Below are positions 1 to 8,775 of a stretch of 64,000 nt of DNA, in pieces (position 1 is the first letter of the stretch; each line of letters opens with the position of its first letter). The position numbers were made by a program, and so were the translations under genes. The notes under the pieces are model-generated. The model made no database searches and had not been told where the DNA came from. It saw only the letters and a list, made by a program, of their open reading frames with translations. This stretch comes from Leucobacter sp. L43 (GTDB lineage Bacteria; Actinomycetota; Actinomycetes; Actinomycetales; Microbacteriaceae). The stretch spans positions 1,860,001 through 1,924,000 of the forward strand of contig NZ_JAENJG010000001.1 of assembly GCF_016597785.1 (NCBI RefSeq). The letters are read 5' to 3'.

Positions 1-1465
1 CGTCGTCGCCGTCGGCGTCTATGCCCGGCTCAAATCAAAGCGAAGCAGCGCCAAGGACTACCTCACCGGAAGCGGCGACGTGAATGTCTGGGTCAACGGC
101 TTCGCGATCTTCGCGGCCTTCGCGACCGGCGGCACCATGCTCGGCAACATCGGACTCTCCTACGCCGGGGGATGGGGCTACATCACGGCCTACAACGGCG
201 GCGTTGCACTCGGGTACCTGATCACGACCTTCTTCCTCGCGAAGACGCTCCGCAACATGAGCGTGGCGACGGTACCCGAGTTCATTCGCAAGCGCTTCCA
301 CAACAAGCTCCTCAACTTCATCGTGCCGCTGATTCTGATCGGTACCCTGATCGCCTACCTCGTCGCCCAGATGAAGGTCGGCGGCCTGCTCGGCGAGCAG
401 CTCTTCGGTTTCTCCTACGGCTGGTCTGTCATCGGCGTCGGCGTGGTCTACATCTTCTACACGTTCTACGGCGGAATGCGAGCAGTGACGCTCACGGACT
501 TCGTCCAGGGGCTGCTCATGATCTCGGTCGTCGTGCTGTGCGGCGGCTTCGCGTTGGGATCCAACAGCGGCGCCGCTACTCTGTACGACCTCGCCATCAC
601 GTTGCGCCCGCAGTGGCAGGGCACAGAGGCCTTCCCTCTCGCCTCATACATCGGGGCGTTCGTGATCTGGGCCACCGTCAATGCCGTGCTGCCGCACACG
701 GTGATGCGCATCTTCGCCGCGAAGAACGAGCGTCAGGGTCGAGCTTCGCTCGCGATCGGCCTCGGTCTCTACGTCCTGACTGCCGTGGTGACCACGGTAT
801 TCATCGTTGCCGCCGTGGTCGTGCTGCAGGGCGGCGAGGATCTGGAGTCGCCCGACAGCACCTTCCTGATCTTCCTCGCACAGCAGACCCCCACCTGGTT
901 GGCGGGACTGGCGTTCGCCGGGATCTTCGCCGCCGTGATGTCCTCGGTGAGCGCGATGCTGCTGGCACTCGGTGGAGCCTTCGCCTACGATCTCGTGGCG
1001 GAGTTCAGGCCGAACATGAGCGACAAGTCCAAGCGTCGTCTGACCAGCTGGAGCGTACTCGGATTCGGGGTACTGACACTCGTGCTCTCGCTGAATCCGC
1101 CGGAGCTGCTGACGCTCCTCTACAGCGCGGCCGTCGGCCTGCTCGCGTCAGGTCTGTTCTTCCCGACACTGCTCGGGGTGTGGTGGAAGCGCATGAACAG
1201 CATCGGTGCGCTCTCGGGAGTGCTCGTCGGTGCCGTCTCGTATCTGGCACTGCTGTGGGGAACGGCGATGCCAGCGCTGTCGCAGGTGACGGTCTCGCTG
1301 CCGTTGTCGCTGGGGGCATGCATCATCGGGTCGTTGCTCACGAAACCACCGCGGCCAGAAGAGCTCGCGCGCATCACCATCGCGCACGAACGCGAATACA
1401 CCGAGCGGGATGACGCAGCCGTCGGTGCACCCAACCAGGCGCCCGTAACCGTCGAGAAGGACTAG
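1..1465 (+). CDS. Sodium:solute symporter (SSS family), 5' partial
   Basis: Integral membrane carrier that should import an organic solute with Na+. The frame is open from base 2 and reads into a typical SSS start (YARLK then DYLTGSGDVN), so the true start lies before the window; the GTG at 80 is internal. About ten hydrophobic segments follow, with the family-type stretch GGMRAVTLTDFVQG near the middle and a charged C-terminal tail ending in VEKD. Only about 10 bp separate it from a thioesterase, crotonase and acyl-CoA ligase, so its substrate is probably a carboxylate that is then activated to a CoA ester. The closest named family is PanF-like; the substrate cannot be read from sequence. 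Confidence 0.88.
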   Translation, partial: VVAVGVYARLKSKRSSAKDYLTGSGDVNVWVNGFAIFAAFATGGTMLGNIGLSYAGGWGYITAYNGGVALGYLITTFFLAKTLRNMSVATVPEFIRKRFHNKLLNFIVPLILIGTLIAYLVAQMKVGGLLGEQLFGFSYGWSVIGVGVVYIFYTFYGGMRAVTLTDFVQGLLMISVVVLCGGFALGSNSGAATLYDLAITLRPQWQGTEAFPLASYIGAFVIWATVNAVLPHTVMRIFAAKNERQGRASLAIGLGLYVLTAVVTTVFIVAAVVVLQGGEDLESPDSTFLIFLAQQTPTWLAGLAFAGIFAAVMSSVSAMLLALGGAFAYDLVAEFRPNMSDKSKRRLTSWSVLGFGVLTLVLSLNPPELLTLLYSAAVGLLASGLFFPTLLGVWWKRMNSIGALSGVLVGAVSYLALLWGTAMPALSQVTVSLPLSLGACIIGSLLTKPPRPEELARITIAHEREYTERDDAAVGAPNQAPVTVEKD

Positions 1466-1474
1466 GCAACCCAC

Positions 1475-1876
1475 GTGTACTCCACCATCATCACGCCCAG
1501 AATCAGCGAGACCGACGCCGTCGGGCACATCAACAACACCGTGCCGCCGGTGTGGTTCGAAGCGGGCCGGGCGCAGCTCTTCGCCGAGTTCCGCCCCGAC
1601 GGCTCTCTCGAGGGGTGGCCGTTGGTCGTCAAGTCATACACGGTGACGTTCGATCGCGAGATCATGTTCGGCGCCGACGTGGTGGTGGAGTGCCGTGTGG
1701 CCCGCATTGGAAACACTTCGCTCGCGCTGCGCGAGGAGATCGTGCAGCGCGGGGCCGTGTGCGCGACGGGTGAGGCCGTCTACGTTCACCTCGGCGAGGA
1801 TCGGCGGCCCGCTCCGATTCCGGCCGGGGTTCGACGGCGACTCGAAGCGCAGATGGCGGCGGTGTCCCATGACTGA
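1475..1876 (+). CDS. Hotdog-fold acyl-CoA thioesterase (4HBT type)
   Basis: A 133-residue single hotdog domain that should hydrolyse a cytosolic acyl-CoA. The active-site region reads TDAVGHINNT followed by WFEAGR, matching the 4-hydroxybenzoyl-CoA thioesterase/YbgC pattern in which the Asp of the first motif is catalytic. The start is GTG at 1475, ten bases after the symporter stop. The 3' end overlaps the next gene by 8 bp, which suggests translational coupling. With the crotonase and ligase it could release the final product of a short CoA-dependent pathway. The exact acyl group is unknown. Confidence 0.82.
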   Translation: MYSTIITPRISETDAVGHINNTVPPVWFEAGRAQLFAEFRPDGSLEGWPLVVKSYTVTFDREIMFGADVVVECRVARIGNTSLALREEIVQRGAVCATGEAVYVHLGEDRRPAPIPAGVRRRLEAQMAAVSHD

Positions 1877-2651
1877 GCGTGTGGCGGTGCGCGTTGCGGA
1901 TGGCGTCTGCACCATCAGCTTGAACCGGCCGGAGGCGCTCAACGCGCTGGAGAACAGCATGATCGCCGCGGTGAACGCGGCGCTCGATGCGGCTGAGGTC
2001 GACGATCAAGTTCGGGCGATCCTCATTCGCGGCGAGGGGCGCGCCTTCTGCGCGGGAGACGATCTCATCGACATGGGCACGCCAGAGCATCCCGAGCCTG
2101 AAGATCTCAGCGAGCGCTACACCAACGGGTATCCGAGCATCGTGCTGCGAATGCTCGCGATCGAGAAACCGATCGTGGTCGCAGTGCGCAAGTACGGGCT
2201 CGGGGCCGGATTCGAGATCGCGCTCGCCGCTGACCTCATCGTCGCGGAACCCACGGCGAAGTTCGGCCTCCCTTTCGTGCTGCGTGGGATCGCCGCGGGA
2301 ACGAGCCTGCTGCCGAAGCGCGCTCCCGCGCACCTCGCACGGCGATTGCTGTTCCTGGGCGACATGATCACGGCGACAGAGGCGCATCACGTCGGCATCG
2401 TTGCGACGCTGAGCGCCGACGGCGTCGACATCGATGATCTCGCCCGCGACGCAGCCGCGCGATTGGCGTCGTCGGCGACGCGGGCCATCGGCCTCATGAA
2501 GCGCGCGCTCGGCGGTTCGGAGGCACTCAGTGTCGTCGAGTCCTTCGGCGCGCAGGTCAAGGCGACGGTCAGCAGTGTGCAGACCGCAGATTTCGCCGAG
2601 GGGAAGCTCGCGTTCACGCAGAAGCGCCCCGCGGAGTACCAGGGGAACTAG
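1869..2651 (+). CDS. Enoyl-CoA hydratase/isomerase (crotonase) family protein
   Basis: A 260-residue crotonase that should act on a CoA ester. The ATG at 1869 is chosen because MTERVAVRVADGVCTISLNRPEALNAL aligns with family N-termini; a longer open frame to 1695 only overlaps the thioesterase. The oxyanion-hole segment (AFCAGDDL) and the first catalytic region (GAGFEIALAADL, with Glu) are present. The second usual glutamate, normally in a FG-P-E-V/A context, is replaced: the text is FGLPFVLRGIAAGTS. It may therefore be an isomerase or another crotonase reaction rather than a standard hydratase. Next to the CoA ligase it resembles a CaiD-like partner, but that is inference. Confidence 0.85.
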   Translation: MTERVAVRVADGVCTISLNRPEALNALENSMIAAVNAALDAAEVDDQVRAILIRGEGRAFCAGDDLIDMGTPEHPEPEDLSERYTNGYPSIVLRMLAIEKPIVVAVRKYGLGAGFEIALAADLIVAEPTAKFGLPFVLRGIAAGTSLLPKRAPAHLARRLLFLGDMITATEAHHVGIVATLSADGVDIDDLARDAAARLASSATRAIGLMKRALGGSEALSVVESFGAQVKATVSSVQTADFAEGKLAFTQKRPAEYQGN

Positions 2652-2653
2652 AG

Positions 2654-4273
2654 ATGAATTCAGTACCGATCCGCACGACTCAGGTGCGCGACCTGCCGCT
2701 TCATGCCTACGTCGAGGCGCACGCGCGAGCGCACCCCACGCGCCCGGCGATCCATTTCGCGGGAACGACGCTCACGTATGGGGAGGTGCAGCGTCAGGTC
2801 GAGCAACTCTCGACTTTTCTCGCGCATCGAGGAGTCGCGCACGGCGACACCGTCGCCGTATTCATGCAGAACTCCCCGCAGTTCATCATCGCGAGCCTCG
2901 CGATACAGCGTCTGGGGGCTGCACTCGGCCCGTGCAACCCGATGTTCAAGGAGTGGGAGCTGGAGTACCAGCTCACCGATCTCGAGGCTCGGGTACTGCT
3001 GACGTTCGACGACCTCGTCCCCGTCTTTCGGGCGACGAGCGGCACACTCATCGAGACGGTGGTGCTGTCGCGGTGGGATGACGTGATCGATGCCTCCGGC
3101 GACGCCGTGATTCGAGATGAGGGGCCCCCGGTACGCGACGCCGGGTCCCATGAGACCGTGCGATTTGCGGAGGTCGTGGCGGGCGTCGAGCCGGTGGTGC
3201 CGGGTGCCGAGATCGACATGGAACGCGATGTCGCATTGATCATCTACACGTCGGGCACGACGGGGAAGCCCAAGGGCGCGATGCTGTCGTACCGCAACAC
3301 GGAGTTCAAGACGGCCGTGACCGTGCAAACCTACGGCTTCACTCACGAAGACGTGTTCTCCGCGGCGATGCCGATCTTCCACATCGCCGGCATGACCGTC
3401 GGAGTCAACTGCCCGCTCATGGTGGGCGGTTCCATCGTCTTGCAGGCCCGGTTCGAGGCGGGCACCATGCTGCGTGACCTCGAGCAGCACCGGGTGACGG
3501 TCACCTACATGACGCCGCCCATGGTGACCGCGATGCTCGATTCGGATCGGATGCCGCACTGCGATCTGTCGGCTGTGCGCCTCTCGTTGGGAACGAGTTT
3601 CGGGGCGCAGATCACGGAGGAACTCTCGGACCGGTGGGAGCGTCACAGCGGTGTGCCGATGTTCGAGTGGGCGTACGGAATGAGCGAAACACACACGGGG
3701 AACACGCAGATGCCGCCCCAGGCGATTCGATACGGGTGCCACGGGAAGCCGGTGCTCGACACGGAGATCCGGATCGCGGACCCCGAGGATCCCACGCGTT
3801 CGATGCCGCAAGGTCAGCCGGGCGAGATTCTCATCAAGTCGCCGAGTGTCTTCCTCGGATACCGCAACCGCCCCGACGCCACGGCGGCAGCGATGTTCGA
3901 CGGGTGGTACCGCACCGGAGACGTGGGGCGGATGGACAGAGACGGCTACCTGCTGTTCGAGAGCCGCAATCAAGACATGATCAAGTGCAACGGATACTCG
4001 GTGTATCCCGAGGAGGTCGAAGGCATGCTCGTGCGGCACGAGGCGGTGCGGGAGGCCGCGGTGGTCGGGTATCCGGATGCGCGACGGGGTGAAAGCGTGC
4101 GGGCGTACGTAGTGCTCGAGCCGGGGGCTGCGCTCTCGGAAACGGACCTGATCGCGTGGACGCGTGAGCGCATGTCTGCTTACAAGTATCCGCGTCAGAT
4201 TCGGTTCGCCGAGCGGCTGCCCACGACGACGACCGGCAAATTGCAGCGCGTGAGGCTTCGCGACCTCGACTGA
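2654..4273 (+). CDS. AMP-forming acyl-CoA synthetase (CaiC-like)
   Basis: A 539-residue adenylate-forming ligase that activates a carboxylate with ATP and CoA. The P-loop signature YTSGTTGKPKGAML lies near residues 198-211. The adenylation motif YGMSETHTGN, the hinge region YRTGDVGRMDRDGYL and the C-terminal lysine region TTTGKLQRV are all in order, so the enzyme looks complete. It starts two bases after the crotonase stop (ATG 2654). Overall layout and the phrase QDMIKCNGYSVYPEEVE fit the crotonobetaine/carnitine-CoA ligase and long-chain ligase groups. With the upstream genes it suggests uptake and CoA-dependent breakdown of one acid, perhaps a betaine such as carnitine; this is not proven. 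Confidence 0.9.
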   Translation: MNSVPIRTTQVRDLPLHAYVEAHARAHPTRPAIHFAGTTLTYGEVQRQVEQLSTFLAHRGVAHGDTVAVFMQNSPQFIIASLAIQRLGAALGPCNPMFKEWELEYQLTDLEARVLLTFDDLVPVFRATSGTLIETVVLSRWDDVIDASGDAVIRDEGPPVRDAGSHETVRFAEVVAGVEPVVPGAEIDMERDVALIIYTSGTTGKPKGAMLSYRNTEFKTAVTVQTYGFTHEDVFSAAMPIFHIAGMTVGVNCPLMVGGSIVLQARFEAGTMLRDLEQHRVTVTYMTPPMVTAMLDSDRMPHCDLSAVRLSLGTSFGAQITEELSDRWERHSGVPMFEWAYGMSETHTGNTQMPPQAIRYGCHGKPVLDTEIRIADPEDPTRSMPQGQPGEILIKSPSVFLGYRNRPDATAAAMFDGWYRTGDVGRMDRDGYLLFESRNQDMIKCNGYSVYPEEVEGMLVRHEAVREAAVVGYPDARRGESVRAYVVLEPGAALSETDLIAWTRERMSAYKYPRQIRFAERLPTTTTGKLQRVRLRDLD

Positions 4274-4409
4274 GCGTGGCCCCGTGGTGTCACCAGGGCT
4301 GAAGCGACCGCTTCGTCGCGCGACCTCGCGGAACAACTTCGTGCTTGCGGTGAGCAGTGCGACGGGAGTTTACTGGGCGCAGGGGGGACTCGACTCAGGG
4401 GAGGCCTCG

Positions 4410-5420
4410 ATGTTCGAAGTCGATATGGAAGGGGTGCGTCAGCGCGCGTTCACGGGCTCGCTTCCGGGCCAGGGGCGCGTCGATGAGCTACTGCACGAGG
4501 CGCACGCACGGTATGCGGCGCTCCAGGACGGGGTCGTCGCCGACTACATTCCGGTGCTCGCGAGAGCCGATCCCGATCGCTTCGGACTCTCTCTTATCGG
4601 GGTGGACGGCGCGACGTACGAGGCGGGTGCCGCTGACGACGCCTTCACCATCCAGTCGATCTCGAAGGCGTTCGTCTTCGCGCTGGTGTGCGAGGAGATC
4701 GGTCACCGGGCGGTGCACGAGCGCGTCGGCGTGAACAACACCGGCCTCCCGTTCAACTCGGTGATGGCGCTCGAACTGAACCTGGGCAGCCCGATGAACC
4801 CCATGGTCAACGCTGGAGCGATCGCGACGACGGCGATGATGCCGGCAGCGTCGCACGATGCGCGGTGGGAGGCGATCCGAAACGGGCTCTCGCGCTTCGC
4901 CGGGCGGGAGCTCGCCGTCGACACCGAGGTCTACGAGTCGGAGATGCGGACGAATACGCGGAACCGGGCGATCGCACGACTCCTCGAAGGGTACGGGCGG
5001 CTCGAGCGGGACCCCGCCGCCATCGTCGACATGTACACGCGCCAGTGCGCTTTGGTGGTGACCGCTCATGACCTCGCGGTGATGGGCGCCACCCTCGCCG
5101 ACGGCGGAGTGAATCCGATCACGGGCGTGCGCGTGGTGGCGGAGGAAGTCGCGCGGGATACCCTCACCGTGCTCGCCTCGTGCGGCATGTACGAGCGATC
5201 TGGCGAGTGGCTCTTCGAGATCGGCCTCCCGGCGAAATCGGGGGTCTCCGGCGGCATCGTCGCGATCTCGCCGGGAAAGGGCGCGCTCGGCTCGTTCTCG
5301 CCGCCGCTCGACCCGGCGGGCAACAGCGTGCGGGGGCAGCGGGCGTGCGCGTTCCTCTCTCGCGCGCTCGGCCTCAACCTTTTCGCGAGCGGGGTGTCAC
5401 GGATGGAGACCGCAGGATGA
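4410..5420 (+). CDS. glsA: Glutaminase A
   Basis: A 336-residue serine-dependent glutaminase converting glutamine to glutamate and ammonia. The catalytic pair is visible in FTIQSISKAF (Ser83 and Lys86), followed by the conserved GLPFNSVMALEL and NPMVNAGAIAT segments. Later the family block SGEWLFEIGLPAKSGVSGGI is intact. The open frame extends back to 4284, but ATG 4410 has a purine-rich ribosome site just upstream and gives the usual family length. The stop overlaps the MFS start by 4 bp (ATGA), so the two are probably co-translated. Confidence 0.93.
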   Translation: MFEVDMEGVRQRAFTGSLPGQGRVDELLHEAHARYAALQDGVVADYIPVLARADPDRFGLSLIGVDGATYEAGAADDAFTIQSISKAFVFALVCEEIGHRAVHERVGVNNTGLPFNSVMALELNLGSPMNPMVNAGAIATTAMMPAASHDARWEAIRNGLSRFAGRELAVDTEVYESEMRTNTRNRAIARLLEGYGRLERDPAAIVDMYTRQCALVVTAHDLAVMGATLADGGVNPITGVRVVAEEVARDTLTVLASCGMYERSGEWLFEIGLPAKSGVSGGIVAISPGKGALGSFSPPLDPAGNSVRGQRACAFLSRALGLNLFASGVSRMETAG

Positions 5421-7048
5421 GCAATTCGCAGCAGCTGAAGAACGGCGCGGCGGTCGACGAGCGCCGCTCGTGGACGCCGATGATCGGTCTCTTCCTCGCC
5501 CAGGTGCTGATGTCGTTCAACGTCGCAGCGCTTCCGATCTCGCTCGGCGGGTTCGTCGAGGATTTCGGCGTGCCGCCGACGACGGCGAGCACCACGATCG
5601 TCGTCTACGGACTGGCGGTCGCCGCCCTGGTGATGACGGGGGCGAAGCTGGGCCAACGCGTCGGATGGGTGCTCATCTTCCGCATCGTCGTGGTGGCGTT
5701 CGCCGGTTCGTCGCTGCTCATGATCTTCGCGCCGACCATCGGGTGGGCGATCGCGGGGCAGGTGCTCGCCGGCGCTTCCGCCGCGATCATCGTGCCGTCG
5801 CTCGTGGCGCTCATCGCCGAGAACTATCGTGGCGATCAGCAGGCGACGGCGGTGGGTTCGCTGGGCTCCGCTCGCGCCTTCTCGGGCGTGAGCGCCTTCT
5901 TGATCGGCGGTACGCTCGGAACGCTGGTCGGGTGGCGCCCGGTGTTCCTGATCACGCTGGCTCTGGCCGTCGCCGTGTTCGCCCTGAGCTTCGGTCTGCG
6001 CTCCGATCGGGGCAATCGCGCCGTGCGCATCGACCTCATCGCCTCGGTGCTGATCGGTGCGGCGATCGTGATGCTGACGCTCGGCTTCAACAACCTCAAC
6101 GGGTGGGGGGTGCTGGCGGCGCGCGACACGGCGCCGTTCTCGATTCTCGGGCTCTCTCCGGCGCCCGTGCTCGTCGTGCTGGGCGTGATCTTCGGGCAGC
6201 TGTTCTTCATGTGGACGAGGCGTCGCACCCGCAGGGGGAAGACGCCGCTCGTCGACCTCAGCGTGCTCGACCGGCCCGAGGAGCGCGCGGCGATCTACGC
6301 GATGTTCATCATCGTGCTCATGGAGGCGGCGGTGAACTTCACGCTGCCGACCTATATCCAGGTGGTGCAGGGGCGAACGCCGTTCGACACCTCGCTCGCG
6401 ATGATGCCCTTCAACTTGACGGTGTTCATCACGGCGACCCTCATCGTGCGCTTCTACACCCGGTTCACGCCGCGCACGATCGCGTTGTTCTCCTTTGCGC
6501 TGACCACCGTCGCCCTCGTGTGGCTCGCCTTCGTCGTCACGAACAACTGGGAGACGATTCCGACGATTCTCGGCCTCATCGTCTTCGGGATCGGGCAGGG
6601 CGCGCTCGTCACGCTCGTGTTCAACGTGCTCGTCACGTCGGTGCCGAAGGAGCTGGCCGGAGATGTCGGCTCGATCCGCGGCACGACGCAGAATCTGGCA
6701 TCGGCGGTGGGCACGGCGGTGATGGGCGCGGTGCTGGTGACACTGCTCACGACGGGGGTGACGCAGGCGGTCGAGGATCACCCGGAGCTTCCCGCTGAGC
6801 TCGTCGAGCAGGTGGATCTCGACTCGGTCAACTTCGTCGGGAACGACGAGTTGCGCGACGTGCTGGCTTCGACGACGGCGACGCCCGCGCAGATCGACGC
6901 TGCGGTCGCGTTGAACGAGGATCAGCGTCTGCGCACGCTGAAGCTCGGCTTCCTCATTCTCGCGGGGATCAGTGCGGTCGCTGCGCTCCCGGCGTCGCGT
7001 CTGCCGAACTACAAGCCCGACGAGATTCCGGATCCCGAGACCGAGTAG
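5417..7048 (+). CDS. MFS transporter, DHA2/EmrB-like 14-TM type
   Basis: A 543-residue polytopic membrane protein of the major facilitator superfamily. The N-terminus (MIGLFLAQVLMSFNVAALPI) begins a long series of hydrophobic helices, and the length fits the 14-helix DHA2 drug/proton antiporter group rather than 12-helix carriers. A charged loop (RRRTRRGKTPLV) sits mid-protein. The ATG at 5417 overlaps the glutaminase stop, which outranks the longer in-frame start at 5180 inside glsA. It could export glutamate-derived or toxic compounds. The substrate is unknown. Confidence 0.85.
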   Translation: MSNSQQLKNGAAVDERRSWTPMIGLFLAQVLMSFNVAALPISLGGFVEDFGVPPTTASTTIVVYGLAVAALVMTGAKLGQRVGWVLIFRIVVVAFAGSSLLMIFAPTIGWAIAGQVLAGASAAIIVPSLVALIAENYRGDQQATAVGSLGSARAFSGVSAFLIGGTLGTLVGWRPVFLITLALAVAVFALSFGLRSDRGNRAVRIDLIASVLIGAAIVMLTLGFNNLNGWGVLAARDTAPFSILGLSPAPVLVVLGVIFGQLFFMWTRRRTRRGKTPLVDLSVLDRPEERAAIYAMFIIVLMEAAVNFTLPTYIQVVQGRTPFDTSLAMMPFNLTVFITATLIVRFYTRFTPRTIALFSFALTTVALVWLAFVVTNNWETIPTILGLIVFGIGQGALVTLVFNVLVTSVPKELAGDVGSIRGTTQNLASAVGTAVMGAVLVTLLTTGVTQAVEDHPELPAELVEQVDLDSVNFVGNDELRDVLASTTATPAQIDAAVALNEDQRLRTLKLGFLILAGISAVAALPASRLPNYKPDEIPDPETE

Positions 7049-7078
7049 CGCTGCACGTCGATCGGCGTGCGGCTCGGC

Positions 7079-8605
7079 TCACCAGGGGCTGGGCGCGTAG
7101 TCCTTCAAGAAGCAGCCGTAGAGATCCTCGCCCGCCTCGCCGCGAACGATCGGATCGTAGACGCGCGCTGCGCCGTCGACCAGGTCGAGCGGGGCGTGGA
7201 AGCCCTCCTCGGCGAGGCGGACCTTCGTGAAGTGCGGGCGCTCGTCGGTGATCCAGCCGGTGTCGACGGCGGTCATGAGAATGCCGTCGGTCTGGAACAT
7301 CTCCTCCGCGCTCGTGCGCGTCAGCATGTTGAGGGCGGCCTTCGCCATGTTGGTGTGCGGGTGCCCCGGTCCCTTGTAGCGGCGCGAGAACTGCCCTTCC
7401 ATCGCCGACACGTTCACCACGTACGTGCGCCGTGCAGCAGCTGCGACCATCGACGCGCGCAGGCGGCTGATCAGCAGGAAGGGCGCGGTCGTGTTGCAGA
7501 GCTGCACCTCGAGCATCTCGAGCGGATCGACCTGCTGCACGTGCTGCACCCAGCTGTTCACATGGCTGACGTCGGGCACGAGGCCGCCGGCATCGATCGC
7601 TGATCCGTCAGCGTGCTTCGCGAGCGACGAGGCGCCAGCCGACAGCGCGAGCGCGCTGAGCTCATCTCCGGTGAGCTGCTGCGAGAGCCCCTCTGCGATC
7701 GTGCCGACGAGGCCTCGCGGGCCCTCGGCAGCGTGCACCTCTGCATCGACCGACGCCTCGAGTGCGCGCGGGTGCAGCTGCGCGGACTTGCCGAGTACTC
7801 GCATCTCGGGCAGCGCCCCCTCGGGCAGCGGCTCCGACTCGGCCTCGGCGAGCAACGAGTACGATCCGGGTGAGCGTCGCACCGTCTGCGCCGCGTTGTT
7901 GATGAGGATGTCGAGCGGGCCCTGCGCCGCGACCGAGTCGGCGAGCGCGATGACCTGAGCCGGGTCGCGCAGGTCGATGCCGACGACCTGCAATCGATGG
8001 AGCCAGTCGGCGGAATCGGGGAGCGAGGCGAACCTGCGCGCGGCATCGCGGGGGAAGCGCGTGGTGATGGTGGTGTGGGCGCCGTCGCGCAGGAGGCGGA
8101 GCGCGATGTGCATGCCGATCTTCGCTCGCCCGCCGGTGAGCAGCGCGCGCTTGCCCGAGAGGTCGGCGCTCGCGGTGCGCTTCGCGTGGCTGAAGCGCGC
8201 GCACTCGGGGCAGAGCTGGTGGTAGAACGCATCGACGCGGGTGTAGGGCTGCTTGCAGATGTAGCAGTTGCGCGGCTTTATCAGCTCGCCCGCGATCGGC
8301 GACTCGCTGCTCGACGAGAGCGGGAGGCCCCGGGTCTCATCGTCGATGCGGTCGGGGGCCCCGGTCGCCGTCGCGGCGATCACGGCGCGGTCGGCGGCGG
8401 CGACCGTTTCACGATTCTGACGTCTCCGCTGGTCCTTCACCGATTTGAACATGGTGGAGGTGGCGCGGCGCACTGCGAGGAAATCCGGGTGATCGGCCGG
8501 GAGCTCGTGCACCGCGCCGATCACGCGCAGCGCGGTCGCGAGCTCCTGCGGATCGACGCCGAGCTCGGCGGAGGAGTCTGCCGAATCGGTCGTGGGTTCT
8601 GTCAC
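7079..8605 (-). CDS. SDR-type oxidoreductase with an internal zinc ribbon
   Basis: A 508-residue cytosolic protein starting at GTG 8605 (VTEPTTDS). An N-terminal helical part is followed by a four-cysteine zinc ribbon (Cys114, Cys117, Cys132, Cys135: CYICKQPYTRVDAFYHQLCPEC split by 14 residues). A Rossmann fold of the short-chain dehydrogenase family begins at about residue 150 with TGGRAKIG, and LINNAAQTVRR follows. The usual YxxxK active site is altered: the lysine is in HTNMAKAALNML, so Thr stands where Tyr is expected. The conserved serine region NVSAMEGQF is present. NAD(P) binding is likely; the substrate is unknown. It faces the MFS gene convergently and stands alone. Confidence 0.82.
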   Translation of the reverse strand: MTEPTTDSADSSAELGVDPQELATALRVIGAVHELPADHPDFLAVRRATSTMFKSVKDQRRRQNRETVAAADRAVIAATATGAPDRIDDETRGLPLSSSSESPIAGELIKPRNCYICKQPYTRVDAFYHQLCPECARFSHAKRTASADLSGKRALLTGGRAKIGMHIALRLLRDGAHTTITTRFPRDAARRFASLPDSADWLHRLQVVGIDLRDPAQVIALADSVAAQGPLDILINNAAQTVRRSPGSYSLLAEAESEPLPEGALPEMRVLGKSAQLHPRALEASVDAEVHAAEGPRGLVGTIAEGLSQQLTGDELSALALSAGASSLAKHADGSAIDAGGLVPDVSHVNSWVQHVQQVDPLEMLEVQLCNTTAPFLLISRLRASMVAAAARRTYVVNVSAMEGQFSRRYKGPGHPHTNMAKAALNMLTRTSAEEMFQTDGILMTAVDTGWITDERPHFTKVRLAEEGFHAPLDLVDGAARVYDPIVRGEAGEDLYGCFLKDYAPSPW

Positions 8606-8660
8606 CGGGTCAATGTTACGGCACGTGAGACGGCCCAGAACTGAACATGAGTAATGGTCA

Positions 8661-8674
8661 TCAATGCGCATTGA
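8661..8674. promoter_or_regulatory. 14-bp perfect palindrome upstream of the APC permease (candidate operator)
   Basis: TCAATGCGCATTGA is an exact inverted repeat in an unusually AT-rich stretch between the divergent SDR and permease genes. It lies about 100 bp before the permease start and about 35 bp upstream of a possible -10 element (TACAGT, 8709-8714). The TetR protein encoded just after the permease is the natural candidate to bind it. Function is inferred from symmetry and position. Confidence 0.5.
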
Positions 8675-8775
8675 AGAACTGATTCTCAGCAATTTCCTCG
8701 AAAAGTGATACAGTCGTTCAGAAATCTCGAGCGTCATGGGCGCTCGGTACTCGCACCGGAACAAAGGAGTTTCTC

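Noticed and set aside
2660-4336. 558-residue open frame antisense to the acyl-CoA ligase
   Set aside because: Arg/His-rich text without any domain; the plus strand has complete ligase motifs. A GC-bias shadow.
5066-6781. 571-residue frame antisense to glutaminase and MFS genes
   Set aside because: Repetitive His/Arg/Asp/Glu composition typical of the reverse of hydrophobic coding sequence; no ribosome site or motif.
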